Below the pieces are notes generated by a model. That model was not told the origin of the DNA and ran no database searches. It saw only the letters and a program-made list of their open reading frames with translations. From CAVSXS01 sp963767715 (GTDB lineage: Bacteria; Chloroflexota; Ktedonobacteria; Ktedonobacterales; Ktedonobacteraceae): a DNA stretch of 64,000 bases. Positions 43,909 to 54,825 of the stretch are shown one piece after another. The stretch covers positions 496,001 through 560,000 of the forward strand of contig CAVYFA010000001.1 in the NCBI GenBank assembly GCA_963767715.1, read 5' to 3'. The translations under genes and the position numbers were made by a program. How positions within the stretch are numbered: the stretch's first letter is position 1; the number at the start of each line of letters is the position of its first letter.

Positions 43909-44793
43909 ATGCCTAATTATATCGATCTGCATACTCATTCGACGGCGTCGGATGGTATCTATTCGCCTACAGAGTTATTGCAGCGCGCCAAAGAGATTGG
44001 ACTGCGCATCCTGGCCCTGACCGACCATGACACGACGGGGGGGCTGGAAGAGGCAGCGAAAGCGGCGGCGGAGCTGGATATCGACTTCATCCCCGGGATT
44101 GAAATCAACACTGATGTCGGCGGAGGGGAAGTGCATGTGCTCGGGTATTTCATCGATTACAGCCAGCCCACCTTTCAAAAGGTCTTGAAGGTGCTGCGGG
44201 ACGCGCGCGAACGGCGCGGACAGCGCATGGTCGAACTTTTGAACGAGCAGGGCATTCATATAGAGTGGGAGCGCGTGCGCGAAATCGCGCAGGGGGCAGT
44301 AGGACGCCCGCACGTCGCGAGGGCCTTAATGGAAGCTGGCTACGTACAGACTATCGGCGAAGCCTTCGATAAATACATCGGCACGGGCTGCGCTGCCTAC
44401 GTCCCGCGCTATCGTCTCACGCCGGATGACGCAGTGCGGCTGATTGCCAGCGCGAACGGCCTGCCCGTTATGGCGCACCCGGCCGAACTACCCGGATTGG
44501 AAGAGCTGCGCAACTGGCTGCCTGGTCTGTGCGAGGCAGGCCTGGTGGGGCTAGAAACCTACTATGGCCCGTATACCCCGGAGCAAGAAAACGCGCTACG
44601 CGCACTGGCCGACGAATTTCATCTTATCCCCACCGGTGGCACCGATTTTCATGGCCCCGGCATTCACCCAACACCGTTGGGCGGCAGGTACGTCCCCTAC
44701 GAGACGGTCGAGCGCTTGAAGGCCGAGGCTGCGAAGCGACGGGGCACGCCGCCACCAACGTACGAACTGCCACCTCCCGTGCAGGAAAAATAG
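43909..44793 (+). CDS. PHP-domain phosphoesterase
   Basis: About 294 residues of the polymerase-and-histidinol-phosphatase family. The metal-site motifs are IDLHTHSTASDG, LALTDHDTTGG, GIEINTD, VMAHPAELPG and GGTDFHGPG. The layout matches small 3',5'-nucleotide bisphosphate phosphatases and 5'-3' exonuclease-like PHP proteins (TrpH/YciV type), which act on short RNA ends or pAp; that assignment is by family. ATG 43909 is chosen because the conserved strand begins just after it; there is no strong SD, and a TTG at 43885 is an alternative. Palindromes flank both sides. Confidence 0.85.
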   Translation: MPNYIDLHTHSTASDGIYSPTELLQRAKEIGLRILALTDHDTTGGLEEAAKAAAELDIDFIPGIEINTDVGGGEVHVLGYFIDYSQPTFQKVLKVLRDARERRGQRMVELLNEQGIHIEWERVREIAQGAVGRPHVARALMEAGYVQTIGEAFDKYIGTGCAAYVPRYRLTPDDAVRLIASANGLPVMAHPAELPGLEELRNWLPGLCEAGLVGLETYYGPYTPEQENALRALADEFHLIPTGGTDFHGPGIHPTPLGGRYVPYETVERLKAEAAKRRGTPPPTYELPPPVQEK

Positions 44794-44813
44794 CTCTAGG
44801 ATGGTGACCTGAG

Positions 44814-44903
44814 GATGGCGACCGCGAGGGTCGCCACTACATTTCCTTAACTTTGCGATGGGATCAAGCGTATAATGTAGTGGCGACCCTCGCGGTCGCC
44901 ATC
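44814..44903. repeat. Perfect 29-bp inverted repeat between PHP and lepB genes
   Basis: Arms 44814-44842 and 44875-44903 are exact complements, with a 32-bp spacer. The arm core GGCGACCGCGAGGGTCGCC is shared with 43778-43868, but the flanks read CACTACAT instead of CCCTACCC. A TATAAT is in the spacer/arm boundary (44871-44876 region). Confidence 0.85.
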
Positions 44904-44950
44904 GTGCGGTCGCCATTCTATGAGATGTTCAGAGCAAATGGAGGGCACAT

Positions 44951-45529
44951 TTGCGGCAGGGGAAAAGCTTTGAGTCGCGTTACCGTCTGATACGCGAAAT
45001 CATCGAGACGATTACACTCACCATCCTGATGTTCTTAGTAATCCGCTTTGCCGTCCAGAATTTCCGCGTGGATGGTATGAGCATGGAGCCGACGCTGCAT
45101 AACGGAGAATACATTCTCGTCAATAAGGCCGCATATATCTTTCATGCACCTCAACGTGGCGATGTGATCGTCTTCGAATACCCTCTGAATCCGCAGGTGG
45201 ATTATATCAAGCGCATCATTGCTATCCCTGGTGACACTATCAACATCGTGGGAACGAAGGTCACCGTAGATGGCGTGACGCTGAACGAGCCGTATGTCAA
45301 CCAGAATGACAACTCTAACCCGTTCTCCTCTATACATGAGGTCATCGGCCCAAATGATTACTTCGTGATGGGCGATAATCGCGGCAATAGTTCCGATTCG
45401 CGCCAGTGGGGCTTTGTGCCGCAGCAGAACATCGTCGGGGAGGCCGCCTTCGTTTATTATCCCTTCAACGAGGGCAACTTCGGCCTGCTGGGGAACTATT
45501 CGAGCGTCTTCGCGGCGGTGCACCACTGA
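44951..45529 (+). CDS. lepB: Signal peptidase I
   Basis: 192 residues. One N-terminal membrane helix (about 19-36) is followed by the catalytic domain with Ser44 in GMSMEPTLHNGEYIL and Lys87 in DYIKRIIAIPGD; the later box GDNRGNSSDSRQWGFV is complete. It cleaves signal peptides from exported proteins on the outer face of the membrane. The start is TTG at 44951 with GGAGGG 5-6 bases upstream; no in-frame ATG is closer. It converges on accC with a 7-bp gap. Confidence 0.93.
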   Translation: MRQGKSFESRYRLIREIIETITLTILMFLVIRFAVQNFRVDGMSMEPTLHNGEYILVNKAAYIFHAPQRGDVIVFEYPLNPQVDYIKRIIAIPGDTINIVGTKVTVDGVTLNEPYVNQNDNSNPFSSIHEVIGPNDYFVMGDNRGNSSDSRQWGFVPQQNIVGEAAFVYYPFNEGNFGLLGNYSSVFAAVHH

Positions 45530-45536
45530 CCGAGAT

Positions 45537-47117
45537 TCACAACAGCCGCCTCAATATTTCCCTGCGTCCCGCATCTTTCCAGCGGCTCATATCCGCGCCG
45601 TCTTCACCGGCCCCGACAGGTGTGCGGCGGAGTTTTTCCTCTTCGATTTGCTGGTTAAGCAGCAGGCCGCCCACCAGAGCAGCGAGGTGTGGTGGTGAGA
45701 TGGTTTCCTGGGCAATCTCACTTTCACCTGGAGCCCCTCTTTTCTTGGCTGGATCCCATTCTTCGGCGATGAAATCGGTGGACATATCCCCGGCCAGGAA
45801 GCGGGGATGATGCGTCAGCCAGCGCGCAAATGGGATTGTTGTGCGCACCCCCACGACCGAATATTCATCGAGGGCGCGGCGCAGGCGAGCAATAGCCTGG
45901 GCGCGATCTCTGCCCCAGACGATGAGCTTCGAGAGCAGCGGGTCGTAGAAGAGGGGAACCTGCAGGCCGGCGTACAGGCCGCTATCGACACGCACGCCGG
46001 GGCCGGAAGGTTCTTGCAGCGCCTGCACAGTGCCGGTGGCAGGCAGGAAGCGGTTGTCAGGGTCCTCGGCAGAGATTCGCGCCTCGATGGCCGCGCCGCG
46101 CAGGACAACCTGATCCTGGGTAAACGAGAGCGGAAGGCCAGCGGCCACGCGAAACTGCTCCCGTACCAGGTCGAAGCCTGTGACCCACTCGGTGACCGGA
46201 TGTTCCACCTGGATACGCGCATTGACTTCGAGAAAATAGAAATTGCGGTCGGGGTCGAGCAGGAATTCGGCGGTGCCGGCATTCACGTAAGATATAGTGC
46301 GAATCAGGTTGACGGTGGCGCCCGTCATACGCTCGCGCAGGGACTCGTCCAGCACAGGCGAGGGAGATTCCTCGATCAGCTTCTGGTGGCGGCGCTGGAT
46401 GCTGCACTCGCGCTCGCCCAGGTGAACGACGTTGCCATGCGTGTCGGCGATGAATTGCACCTCGATGTGGCGCGCAGGGGAGATGGCCTTTTCCAGGTAG
46501 ACTCGATCATCACCGAAAGCGCTTTTCGCCTCACTGCGGGCCGTACGCAGCGAAGCAGACAGGTCTTTGGGGTCACGCACGAAGCGAATGCCCTTACCAC
46601 CGCCTCCCGCCGCCGCCTTTAGCAAGATGGGGTAGCCAATTTTTTCGGCGAGTTCAGCGATGCCGCCCTCATCCAGCGCGTCGAGCATCGCGCCCGGCAC
46701 AATCGGCACACCGGCGGCATGCGCTGTGTTGCGCGCGGCCGTCTTCTCGCCCACGCCGCGCTGCACATCGGCCGGCGGACCGACGAAGATTAGCCCGGCC
46801 TCGACACAGGCATCCACAAAGGCCGCGTTCTCCGAAAGGAAGCCATAGCCGGGATGGATGGCCTGCGCGCCCGAGCGTTTCGCCACCTGTATGATTGCAG
46901 GGATGTGCAAATAGCTCTTCGATGCCTGTGACGGGCCAATGTGATATGCTTCATTGGCCATGCGTACGTGCAGGGCATCACGGTCGGCATCGCTATAGAC
47001 AGCCACACTGGTCAAGCCGAGCTCACGGCAGGCGCGGATTACACGGATCGCAATCTCGCCGCGATTGGCAATCAAGACCTTGTGAAACGGCCAGCCGGAA
47101 ATGGATTCTGTGGACAT
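45537..47117 (-). CDS. accC: Biotin carboxylase (acetyl-/acyl-CoA carboxylase subunit)
   Basis: 526 residues. The biotin carboxylase domain runs from FHKVLIANRGEIAIRVIRAC through the ATP-grasp loop AAAGGGGKGIRFV, the HxGERECSIQRRHQK segment, the active-site EVNARIQVEHPVTE and the C-terminal YDPLLSKLIVWGRDR. It carboxylates biotin with bicarbonate and ATP. A tail of about 70 residues follows the usual AccC end, with no biotin-attachment motif (no M-K-M), so a separate BCCP is needed; it may serve an acetyl- or propionyl-CoA carboxylase. AAGGAG lies 7 bases before the ATG at 47117. A TGC-TATACT box is upstream. Confidence 0.92.
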   Translation of the reverse strand: MSTESISGWPFHKVLIANRGEIAIRVIRACRELGLTSVAVYSDADRDALHVRMANEAYHIGPSQASKSYLHIPAIIQVAKRSGAQAIHPGYGFLSENAAFVDACVEAGLIFVGPPADVQRGVGEKTAARNTAHAAGVPIVPGAMLDALDEGGIAELAEKIGYPILLKAAAGGGGKGIRFVRDPKDLSASLRTARSEAKSAFGDDRVYLEKAISPARHIEVQFIADTHGNVVHLGERECSIQRRHQKLIEESPSPVLDESLRERMTGATVNLIRTISYVNAGTAEFLLDPDRNFYFLEVNARIQVEHPVTEWVTGFDLVREQFRVAAGLPLSFTQDQVVLRGAAIEARISAEDPDNRFLPATGTVQALQEPSGPGVRVDSGLYAGLQVPLFYDPLLSKLIVWGRDRAQAIARLRRALDEYSVVGVRTTIPFARWLTHHPRFLAGDMSTDFIAEEWDPAKKRGAPGESEIAQETISPPHLAALVGGLLLNQQIEEEKLRRTPVGAGEDGADMSRWKDAGRREILRRLL

Positions 47118-47383
47118 AGAACGGCTCCTTTATAGTTGAGGTGTATCGCTTTGGTGCTTCGCTCAACATACGCTCCCTTGCTCATAAGAGAGTATAGCAC
47201 GTGAGAATGGGCATGGCGAAGGGAGGGCAGGTAGGAAATTCAGGTGGGTTTCGCTCCAAAATATTTCATTTTTGACCAAAGTAGTATAAAGTTGAATGGC
47301 AGCAATTTAGAGGTGTGATTTCTTCCACTTTTTACCAATAGATTGATAGACGTGTACGGAGCCCGAGCAGAAGGAGGAGAGGC

Positions 47384-48670
47384 GTGTTCAAGCGGCATGG
47401 TATAAACAGCAAAACATTACTATCAGTTGTAACGAGCTTGCTCGTGGCACTCGTGGGTTTAAGTGCGTGCGCGGGGCAGACTACAGCGCCGACCTTTACC
47501 AACCCGAACCCTATTGTAATCGGAACTTCGCTTTCCTTTTCAAAGGACTTTGCCAGTGATGGGATGGCGATGGCGCAGGGCTACCAGCTCTGGGCGGATA
47601 CGGTCAATAGCAGCGGTGGGTTGCTTGGCCGGCAGGTCAAGCTGGAAATTCTTCATGATGACAGTTCGGAGGCAATGGTCCAGAGTAACTACAGCAGCCT
47701 GATTAAGCAGCATGTCGATCTGCTTTTCGGGCCATTTTCTTCCCTGTTGACTAAGGCCGCGCTGAATGTACCCGGCATCTCGAAGTACGCCTTCATCGAG
47801 GGCGCGGGCGGCACCGATAGCGTCTTCTCACTGGCGCAGAGCAAGCATGTCAACCTCTTCGACGTTTCACTGCCGGTCGACAACAACCTGATTACATTCG
47901 CGTACTATATCCTCTCGCTGCCCCAGCAAGATCGGCCCACGACAGCCGCTTATTTGACTTCGGACGATCCGTTTACCTTCCCACAGGTTAACAAAGCAGA
48001 GGCGCTGTTGGAGCAAGCTGGGGTCAAGACAGTATTTCATAAGATATATACTGAATTGGATGGTACCAAAGCCACCTCTGTACCGGCTAACGCCGATATA
48101 AAGCAACTTATCCAGAAGCATGCTCAGGTGGTGATCCTCGGGACGCTCCTGCCTGATATCCAGTTAGAAGTCTCCCTGTTCAAGAGTGCGCATTATAACC
48201 CGCAATATATGATCGCGACGGCGGGGCCGGACGCCGGCCAGGACTTCATCAACGATGTTGGCGGCTATAAGTACGCGGACGGCATCTTTGTACCGAACGG
48301 CTGGTATCCTCAGGCCAACAACTTCCAGAACCAGGCGATGGTGAATGCATATACGAGCCAGTATCACGTGACACCGGATCAGATCAATGCCGACGTGGCC
48401 GAGGCGTTTTCGGTCGGGCAGGTGCTTGAACAGGCCGTGGATAAAACTCAGAGCATCGACAATGCGAAGATCATTGCTGACCTGCAAAGGGGTGACGTGT
48501 TCAATACCGTGCAAGGAACAGCGCAATTTCACGCGGCCAGCGCTCTCGATGCAGGGCAGAATATCCAGGCCATCGCCTACCTGTTCCAATGGCAGGGAAC
48601 ACAGTTTATTCCAGTCTATCCATACTCGGTAGCAGCGGAAAATCCGGAGCCCAAACCTGGTAATTATTGA
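47384..48670 (+). CDS. ABC-type amino-acid (LivJ-like) solute-binding lipoprotein
   Basis: 428 residues. An N-terminal lipoprotein signal ends in the lipobox LSAC with Cys29 (SLLVALVGLSACAG). The mature part has the type I periplasmic binding fold: IVIGTSLSFSKDFASDGMAM at the ligand site, GYQLWADTVNSSGGLLGRQV, and the second lobe HAQVVILGTLLPDIQLEVSL. It would bind amino acids, amides or similar ligands outside the membrane. The start is GTG 47384 with AAGGAGGAG upstream. No permease or ATPase follows; the next gene is a chemoreceptor-like protein, so it may act as a sensory binding protein. Confidence 0.88.
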   Translation: MFKRHGINSKTLLSVVTSLLVALVGLSACAGQTTAPTFTNPNPIVIGTSLSFSKDFASDGMAMAQGYQLWADTVNSSGGLLGRQVKLEILHDDSSEAMVQSNYSSLIKQHVDLLFGPFSSLLTKAALNVPGISKYAFIEGAGGTDSVFSLAQSKHVNLFDVSLPVDNNLITFAYYILSLPQQDRPTTAAYLTSDDPFTFPQVNKAEALLEQAGVKTVFHKIYTELDGTKATSVPANADIKQLIQKHAQVVILGTLLPDIQLEVSLFKSAHYNPQYMIATAGPDAGQDFINDVGGYKYADGIFVPNGWYPQANNFQNQAMVNAYTSQYHVTPDQINADVAEAFSVGQVLEQAVDKTQSIDNAKIIADLQRGDVFNTVQGTAQFHAASALDAGQNIQAIAYLFQWQGTQFIPVYPYSVAAENPEPKPGNY

Positions 48671-48894
48671 GAGAAGTGAGGAACACAGCGAGAGATGGAC
48701 TGCGCGCAGCGAGAACGCTAGGAAAATCAGGTGATGCGCCTCACTAAAAAAGCCGTTTCTGCTCATGTTGATGTACACTATCAACCTGGGAGTGTTTTCA
48801 AGAGTTGGCTTACATAGCATTGATGCCGCCGGGATGATGCGTAGTAGTTTCAAGCCTGGCAGTCTACTGCGCAAAGAGAAGGGATGAACTTGCA

Positions 48895-51234
48895 ATGATT
48901 CGATTTCTGAGTAATGTGCCTATTTTCCGCCGCCTCTTCATAGCGTTTGCGATAGCGGCTATCATTCCTGGTATCGTAATCGTGTTGCTGGGAAATTTTT
49001 TCATCAACACTCTCGATGCAAACAGCCAGTCCGTAAGTAAAAGCTTTGATGCTCAGAGCCTTGCATCCCAGGAAGAGTCAAATCTTAACCGCATGAATGC
49101 ACTCTTGAATGCCCACTTTTACGAGGTTTTTGCCAGCAGCAGCCCGGTTATCACCGATCCATCATTATTTGCCTCCGGCGGTCTGGAAGTAGGTGAAATC
49201 AGCGCGGATCAGGCAGACTTCGACAACAACTTGCATTTCTATATCAGCCAATACCAAATAGCAACCTCAGATAATATGAGCGCTATCCGCGCCATCTTGC
49301 TCAACAACGATGCAGTGGGGGGTAACTCCATTATCACAAGTCAGCAAGCAGCTCTTCAAGAGGTAGCAAATACGGACTGGAATAAATATCTATCGTTCCA
49401 GAAAACAGAGTTGCAGGCACTCTCGAACTTGCCAAATCAATTACTGAGTCCAAATCAGCCCAGCACTGATCAGATCAGAACGGATTATAGAAACGATTAT
49501 CGCACGCTTTTCGATGCGAACCAGGCATTTACAAATCTCAAGAACCACTGGCAACAGGTGGTGAATGCTTCTGTTGATATGGGTAAGGCAGTCACAGTGG
49601 TCGGCCCAGCCCAGGTACAACCGATTTTCCTGGCAACGTCGCTGGCCCTGGTTCTGACCATCCTGGTCGTCACCCTGACCGGCTGGGTCGTGAACGTGAC
49701 GATTACACAGCCGCTGCGCCGCCTATCTTCGCTGACCGCCCGCATCGCGAAAGGCTACATGCAGGCACGCGCCTCAGTTATGGGGCACGACGAGATTGCA
49801 GTTGTCTCGCGCGCCATGAATAATATGCTCGAAAATATCGTACACCTGATCCAGGAAGCGCAGTCCCAACGCGACGTGCTGCAAGCGCAGGTAGAGAAGC
49901 TGGTGAGCGAAGTGAGCGGCGTGGGCGAAGGTGATCTGCGCATCCAGGCCGAGGTGACGGCGGACGCGCTGGGTGTACTGGCTGACTCCTTCAATTATAT
50001 GGTAGAAGAGCTGAGCAGTCTGATCGTGCGGGTGAAGATGGTCTCGCAGGAGGTAGAAAACTCGACGACCCAGACCTTCGAGCGCATGACCCAACTGGTC
50101 GAAAACGCGGATATCCAGATTCAACAGATCGGCGAGTCTGCTATCGAGGTCGAGCACATGGCCGACTATAGCAGGCAGGTGGCCGAACGCGCTCAATCGC
50201 TCTATATTATCGCGCGCGAAGCGCGCCAGACGGCACAGACAGGACGCGAATCGGTGGAGCAGGCAGTCGAAGGCATGGGCCGCATCCACTCCTACGTCCA
50301 GGATACCGCTGAGAAAGTACAGGCGCTGGGTGATAGCTCGCGCGAAATTGATGATATCGTGGGCGCTATTTCCAACATCGCGCACCAGACGAATCGCCTC
50401 GCCCTGGACGCGGCAATCCAGGCAGCCATGGCGGGTGAAAACGGCAAAGGCTTCGGCGCGGTGGCAGCCGACATTCGCCGCCTGGCGGAGCGGGCCAAAG
50501 ATCAGGCCAGCATGATTGCGCGTATCGTCCGCAGCGTTCGCGAGGACATCGGCGCGGCGGCGGTTTCGATGCAGGACACGGAACGCGAGGCCTCGAACGG
50601 GTCAAAGCTGGCGGAGGAAGCGGGTTCATCGCTGGTATCTATCTTTAGCGTCGTTGACCGGCAAGGGCAAGAAATCGAAACCATCAACCAGATGGCGGCG
50701 CGACAGTTGCAGTCTTCCAACACGGTCGTGCGTATCATGCAAAATGTTTCTGAGGCAACGCAGCAGAGCAGCGCCAGCACGCGAGAAGCCGCTCAGAATA
50801 TGGAACGACTGGCACGCCTGGCGGAACAATTGCTCTCGTCGGTCGAGGCGTTCAAGCTGCGTGACAACGACGATTACTATCCGCCAACGAATGTGAATAT
50901 CACACAGGAGAGCGACGCCGACAATTATATGTCCGTCAGTGGCGTTTTCCGCACCGTCACGGCCTCGGCGCAACCCGCAGAGCTCGGCCGTTATCCCAGT
51001 TATCCCAACCAGTCACTCCCGCCGGGGCCGCCATCCTCGTCCAACCCTGTACCGGCATTTGCTCCGGTATCCTACCAGCAGCACAATGGAAATGAGCAGG
51101 GCTTTAGCGGAAATGGACGCGATGAATCGCGTCCCTACAACGGGTTCGGTGGCAACGGCTCCTCACAGGGCAGACCGCAGCAGCCAGTCAGACCACCCAG
51201 GCCAAGGCCGACAACGCCGCCCGAATGGCAGTAG
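48895..51234 (+). CDS. Methyl-accepting chemotaxis-like transmembrane protein
   Basis: 779 residues. Helices at about 13-36 and 240-262 flank an extracytoplasmic sensor (about 36-240). A HAMP region (TQPLRRLSSLTARIAKGYMQ), a second HAMP-like stretch and the signalling coiled coil follow. The hairpin tip reads QTNRLALDAAIQAAMAGENG: Arg501, Gln509 and Met512 replace Ile377, Glu385 and Arg388 of Tsr, which form trimer contacts. A Pro/Ser-rich tail (about 690-779) ends the chain, and part of it (GRDESRPYN) is encoded by a genomic palindrome. It lies 224 bp after the solute-binding gene, and no che genes are present. AAGGG precedes the ATG. Confidence 0.88.
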   Translation: MIRFLSNVPIFRRLFIAFAIAAIIPGIVIVLLGNFFINTLDANSQSVSKSFDAQSLASQEESNLNRMNALLNAHFYEVFASSSPVITDPSLFASGGLEVGEISADQADFDNNLHFYISQYQIATSDNMSAIRAILLNNDAVGGNSIITSQQAALQEVANTDWNKYLSFQKTELQALSNLPNQLLSPNQPSTDQIRTDYRNDYRTLFDANQAFTNLKNHWQQVVNASVDMGKAVTVVGPAQVQPIFLATSLALVLTILVVTLTGWVVNVTITQPLRRLSSLTARIAKGYMQARASVMGHDEIAVVSRAMNNMLENIVHLIQEAQSQRDVLQAQVEKLVSEVSGVGEGDLRIQAEVTADALGVLADSFNYMVEELSSLIVRVKMVSQEVENSTTQTFERMTQLVENADIQIQQIGESAIEVEHMADYSRQVAERAQSLYIIAREARQTAQTGRESVEQAVEGMGRIHSYVQDTAEKVQALGDSSREIDDIVGAISNIAHQTNRLALDAAIQAAMAGENGKGFGAVAADIRRLAERAKDQASMIARIVRSVREDIGAAAVSMQDTEREASNGSKLAEEAGSSLVSIFSVVDRQGQEIETINQMAARQLQSSNTVVRIMQNVSEATQQSSASTREAAQNMERLARLAEQLLSSVEAFKLRDNDDYYPPTNVNITQESDADNYMSVSGVFRTVTASAQPAELGRYPSYPNQSLPPGPPSSSNPVPAFAPVSYQQHNGNEQGFSGNGRDESRPYNGFGGNGSSQGRPQQPVRPPRPRPTTPPEWQ
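51115..51134. repeat. GTAGGGACG-family palindrome inside the chemoreceptor gene
   Basis: GGACGCGAT-GA-ATCGCGTCC followed by CTACA is the same element as the intergenic copy at 37781-37810, here lying in frame in the low-complexity C-terminal tail and read as GRDESRPYN. Confidence 0.7.
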
Positions 51235-51239
51235 GAATA

Positions 51240-52889
51240 TCAGATAATCAGCGTCCTTCCCGTCATAGCTTTTGGCTGCGGGATGCCCATTACATCCAGG
51301 ATGGTTGGAGCGACGTCGGCCAGGATGCCGTCGATGCGCAGCCTGGCCTGGGCGAGCTGCGGCACGACGAGATAGAGCGGCACGGGATAGGTAGTGTGCG
51401 CGGTGAAGGGCTTGCCGGTATCATACTCGATTAGTTGCTCGGCGTTGCCGTGATCCGCAGTAATAAGCAGACCGCCGCCTACTGCCAGCGCTGCTTCTAC
51501 TACGCGACCCACACCCGTATCAACGGCCTCGACTGCTTTGATAGCGGCTTCGAGCACGCCAGTATGCCCAACCATGTCGGCGTTGGCATAGTTCATAATC
51601 ACCAGGTCGTACTGACTGCTGCGGATGCGCTCGACAGCGGTGTCGGTCACGCCTGCCGCGCTCATCTCCGGCTGCAGGTCGTAGGTGGGTACTTTGGGGG
51701 ACGGCACCAGCAGGCGGTCTTCGCCGGGAAAAGGCGTTTCGCGCCGCCCGTTGATGAAATAGGTCACATGCGCGTATTTCTCCGTCTCGGCGGTGTGGAA
51801 CTGGCGCAGGCCCTGCTCGGAGATGACGCGCGCCAGGGGCATCTCGACTTCGTCGGCGCGATAGGCTACCTTGACAATCACCCCTGCAACGCCGCTGGCG
51901 CGGCTAGACTGCGTCTCAGCAGGGGTGAAAGGAAGTACCTCTGCGTCAAGGCCCTCTTCGTACTCCGTCATCATCACATACAGCAGGTCATCCAGGCGTG
52001 GCCCGCGCTCGAATTTGCCCGCGGCCTGGGGCGGCAGTTCCTGCATGACGAAGGCTTTGGTCAACTGGCGCGCCCGGTCGGGGCGGAAATTATAGTGGAT
52101 AAGCGCGTCTCCTGCTCTGACAACGGCGACGGGATGCCCATCCTCCATCACGACGGTCGGGAGGATGAACTCGTCGGTGACATTCTTTGCATAGGATTGC
52201 TGGATAGCAGCGATGGCCGAGGTCGCTCGCTGGCCCTCACCTTTCGTCATAGCAACATAGGTCAGGGCTGTGCGGTCCCAACGATTATCGCGGTCCATGG
52301 CATAGTAGCGCCCGCTCACCGTCGCCACCTTCGCGGCATGATCGCCGCCGATTTCGTGCGCGCGGCCTTGCAGTTGTCGCATAAATTCGACACCTCCGGT
52401 AGGCGAGGTGTCACGGCCATCGGTAAAGCTGTGCACGTAGATATGCTCGATATCGTGCATATGCGCCAGTTGCAGCAAGGCCTCAAGGTGAGACTCGTGC
52501 GCGTGGACGCCGCCGTTGCCGAGTAATCCGCAAATATGCAGCCGGGAGCCATTCTTCTTGACATGCTCAACCGCCTTGAGCAACGCGGGATTATGGAAAA
52601 AGCTGCCATCCTTGATCAATTCGTTGACGCGTGTATAGTCTTGCAGCACACGCTTGCCCGCGCCGATATTCTGATGCCCCACCTCGGAGTTGCCCATCTG
52701 CCCTTCCGGCAGGCCGACCGCCTCGCCCGACGTACGCACCGAGGTATGCGGCCAGTCGCGAGCCAGCCTGTCGATATTAGGGGTGCGCGCCAGGGCGATA
52801 GCATTGCCCTCCTTACGGGGGTTGATGCCCCAGCCGTCCATGATCACCAGAACAAATGGGCGCGGGCGCCCGGCAGGTCGTGTTGTCAT
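51240..52889 (-). CDS. gpmI: 2,3-bisphosphoglycerate-independent phosphoglycerate mutase
   Basis: 549 residues of the alkaline phosphatase superfamily. The N-terminal metal-binding VLVIMDGWG has Asp18, and the nucleophile is Ser68 in GQMGNSEVGH. The phosphotransferase domain is inserted (FTDGRDTSPTGG, SGRYYAMDRDNRWDR), and the C-terminal metal site is NADMVGHTG and TADHGNAEQ. It interconverts 3- and 2-phosphoglycerate in glycolysis using Mn2+. It begins 38 bp after atpC on the same strand and is probably the last gene of the ATP synthase operon. Its end lies 5 bp from the convergent chemoreceptor stop. Confidence 0.95.
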   Translation of the reverse strand: MTTRPAGRPRPFVLVIMDGWGINPRKEGNAIALARTPNIDRLARDWPHTSVRTSGEAVGLPEGQMGNSEVGHQNIGAGKRVLQDYTRVNELIKDGSFFHNPALLKAVEHVKKNGSRLHICGLLGNGGVHAHESHLEALLQLAHMHDIEHIYVHSFTDGRDTSPTGGVEFMRQLQGRAHEIGGDHAAKVATVSGRYYAMDRDNRWDRTALTYVAMTKGEGQRATSAIAAIQQSYAKNVTDEFILPTVVMEDGHPVAVVRAGDALIHYNFRPDRARQLTKAFVMQELPPQAAGKFERGPRLDDLLYVMMTEYEEGLDAEVLPFTPAETQSSRASGVAGVIVKVAYRADEVEMPLARVISEQGLRQFHTAETEKYAHVTYFINGRRETPFPGEDRLLVPSPKVPTYDLQPEMSAAGVTDTAVERIRSSQYDLVIMNYANADMVGHTGVLEAAIKAVEAVDTGVGRVVEAALAVGGGLLITADHGNAEQLIEYDTGKPFTAHTTYPVPLYLVVPQLAQARLRIDGILADVAPTILDVMGIPQPKAMTGRTLII

Positions 52890-52927
52890 ACTATCTACAA
52901 CTCCATCTCAGTATGCCGGGCCACCAT

Positions 52928-53386
52928 TTACCCTTCCTGAGAGGGAGGCATCTCCATACGGCGTCTGGTGCGCCGGCCCGCCAATTCCGCCACGCGCAAA
53001 CGCCCAATGGCGCGCTCCAGGGCAGCCGTCAGTTCGGCGCGTTCTGTCTCCGAGGCGGCGTGTTCCAGGCTTTCCTGGGCGCGTCGACGGGCAGCCTCGG
53101 CGCGCGCCTGGTCGATCTCCTCGGCGTGTTCGGCGGCGTCGGCAAGGACAGTCACCTGGTTATTGGAAACCTCGATGAAGCCGCCGGAGACGAAGAGTGG
53201 CTCTTCTGCGCCGCCCTGTTTGATGCGCAGTTCCCCAGCTTTTAGGATGGATAGCAGGGCGGCGTGCCTGGGCAGGATGCCAAGTTGGCCCTCTGAACCC
53301 GGGGCGATAAGTTCGTCGGCATCGCCGTTATAGAGCTCGCGCTCGGCAGTCACGACTTCGACATGCATAGTAGTGCGTGTCGCCAT
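52928..53386 (-). CDS. atpC: ATP synthase F1 subunit epsilon
   Basis: 152 residues: an N-terminal beta sandwich (VEVVTAERELYNGDADELIA, PGSEGQLGILPRHAALLSIL) and a C-terminal two-helix hairpin (AEEIDQARAEAARRRAQESL). It forms part of the central stalk and regulates ATP hydrolysis. It begins 8 bp after atpD. Confidence 0.95.
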   Translation of the reverse strand: MATRTTMHVEVVTAERELYNGDADELIAPGSEGQLGILPRHAALLSILKAGELRIKQGGAEEPLFVSGGFIEVSNNQVTVLADAAEHAEEIDQARAEAARRRAQESLEHAASETERAELTAALERAIGRLRVAELAGRRTRRRMEMPPSQEG

Positions 53387-53394
53387 GCTTTCGC

Positions 53395-54810
<1,416 letters not shown>

Positions 54811-54825
54811 GTATGTTCTCCAGTA

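Noticed and set aside
51435..52526. Plus-strand open frame opposite gpmI
   Set aside because: Lies entirely within gpmI and has no recognisable motif.
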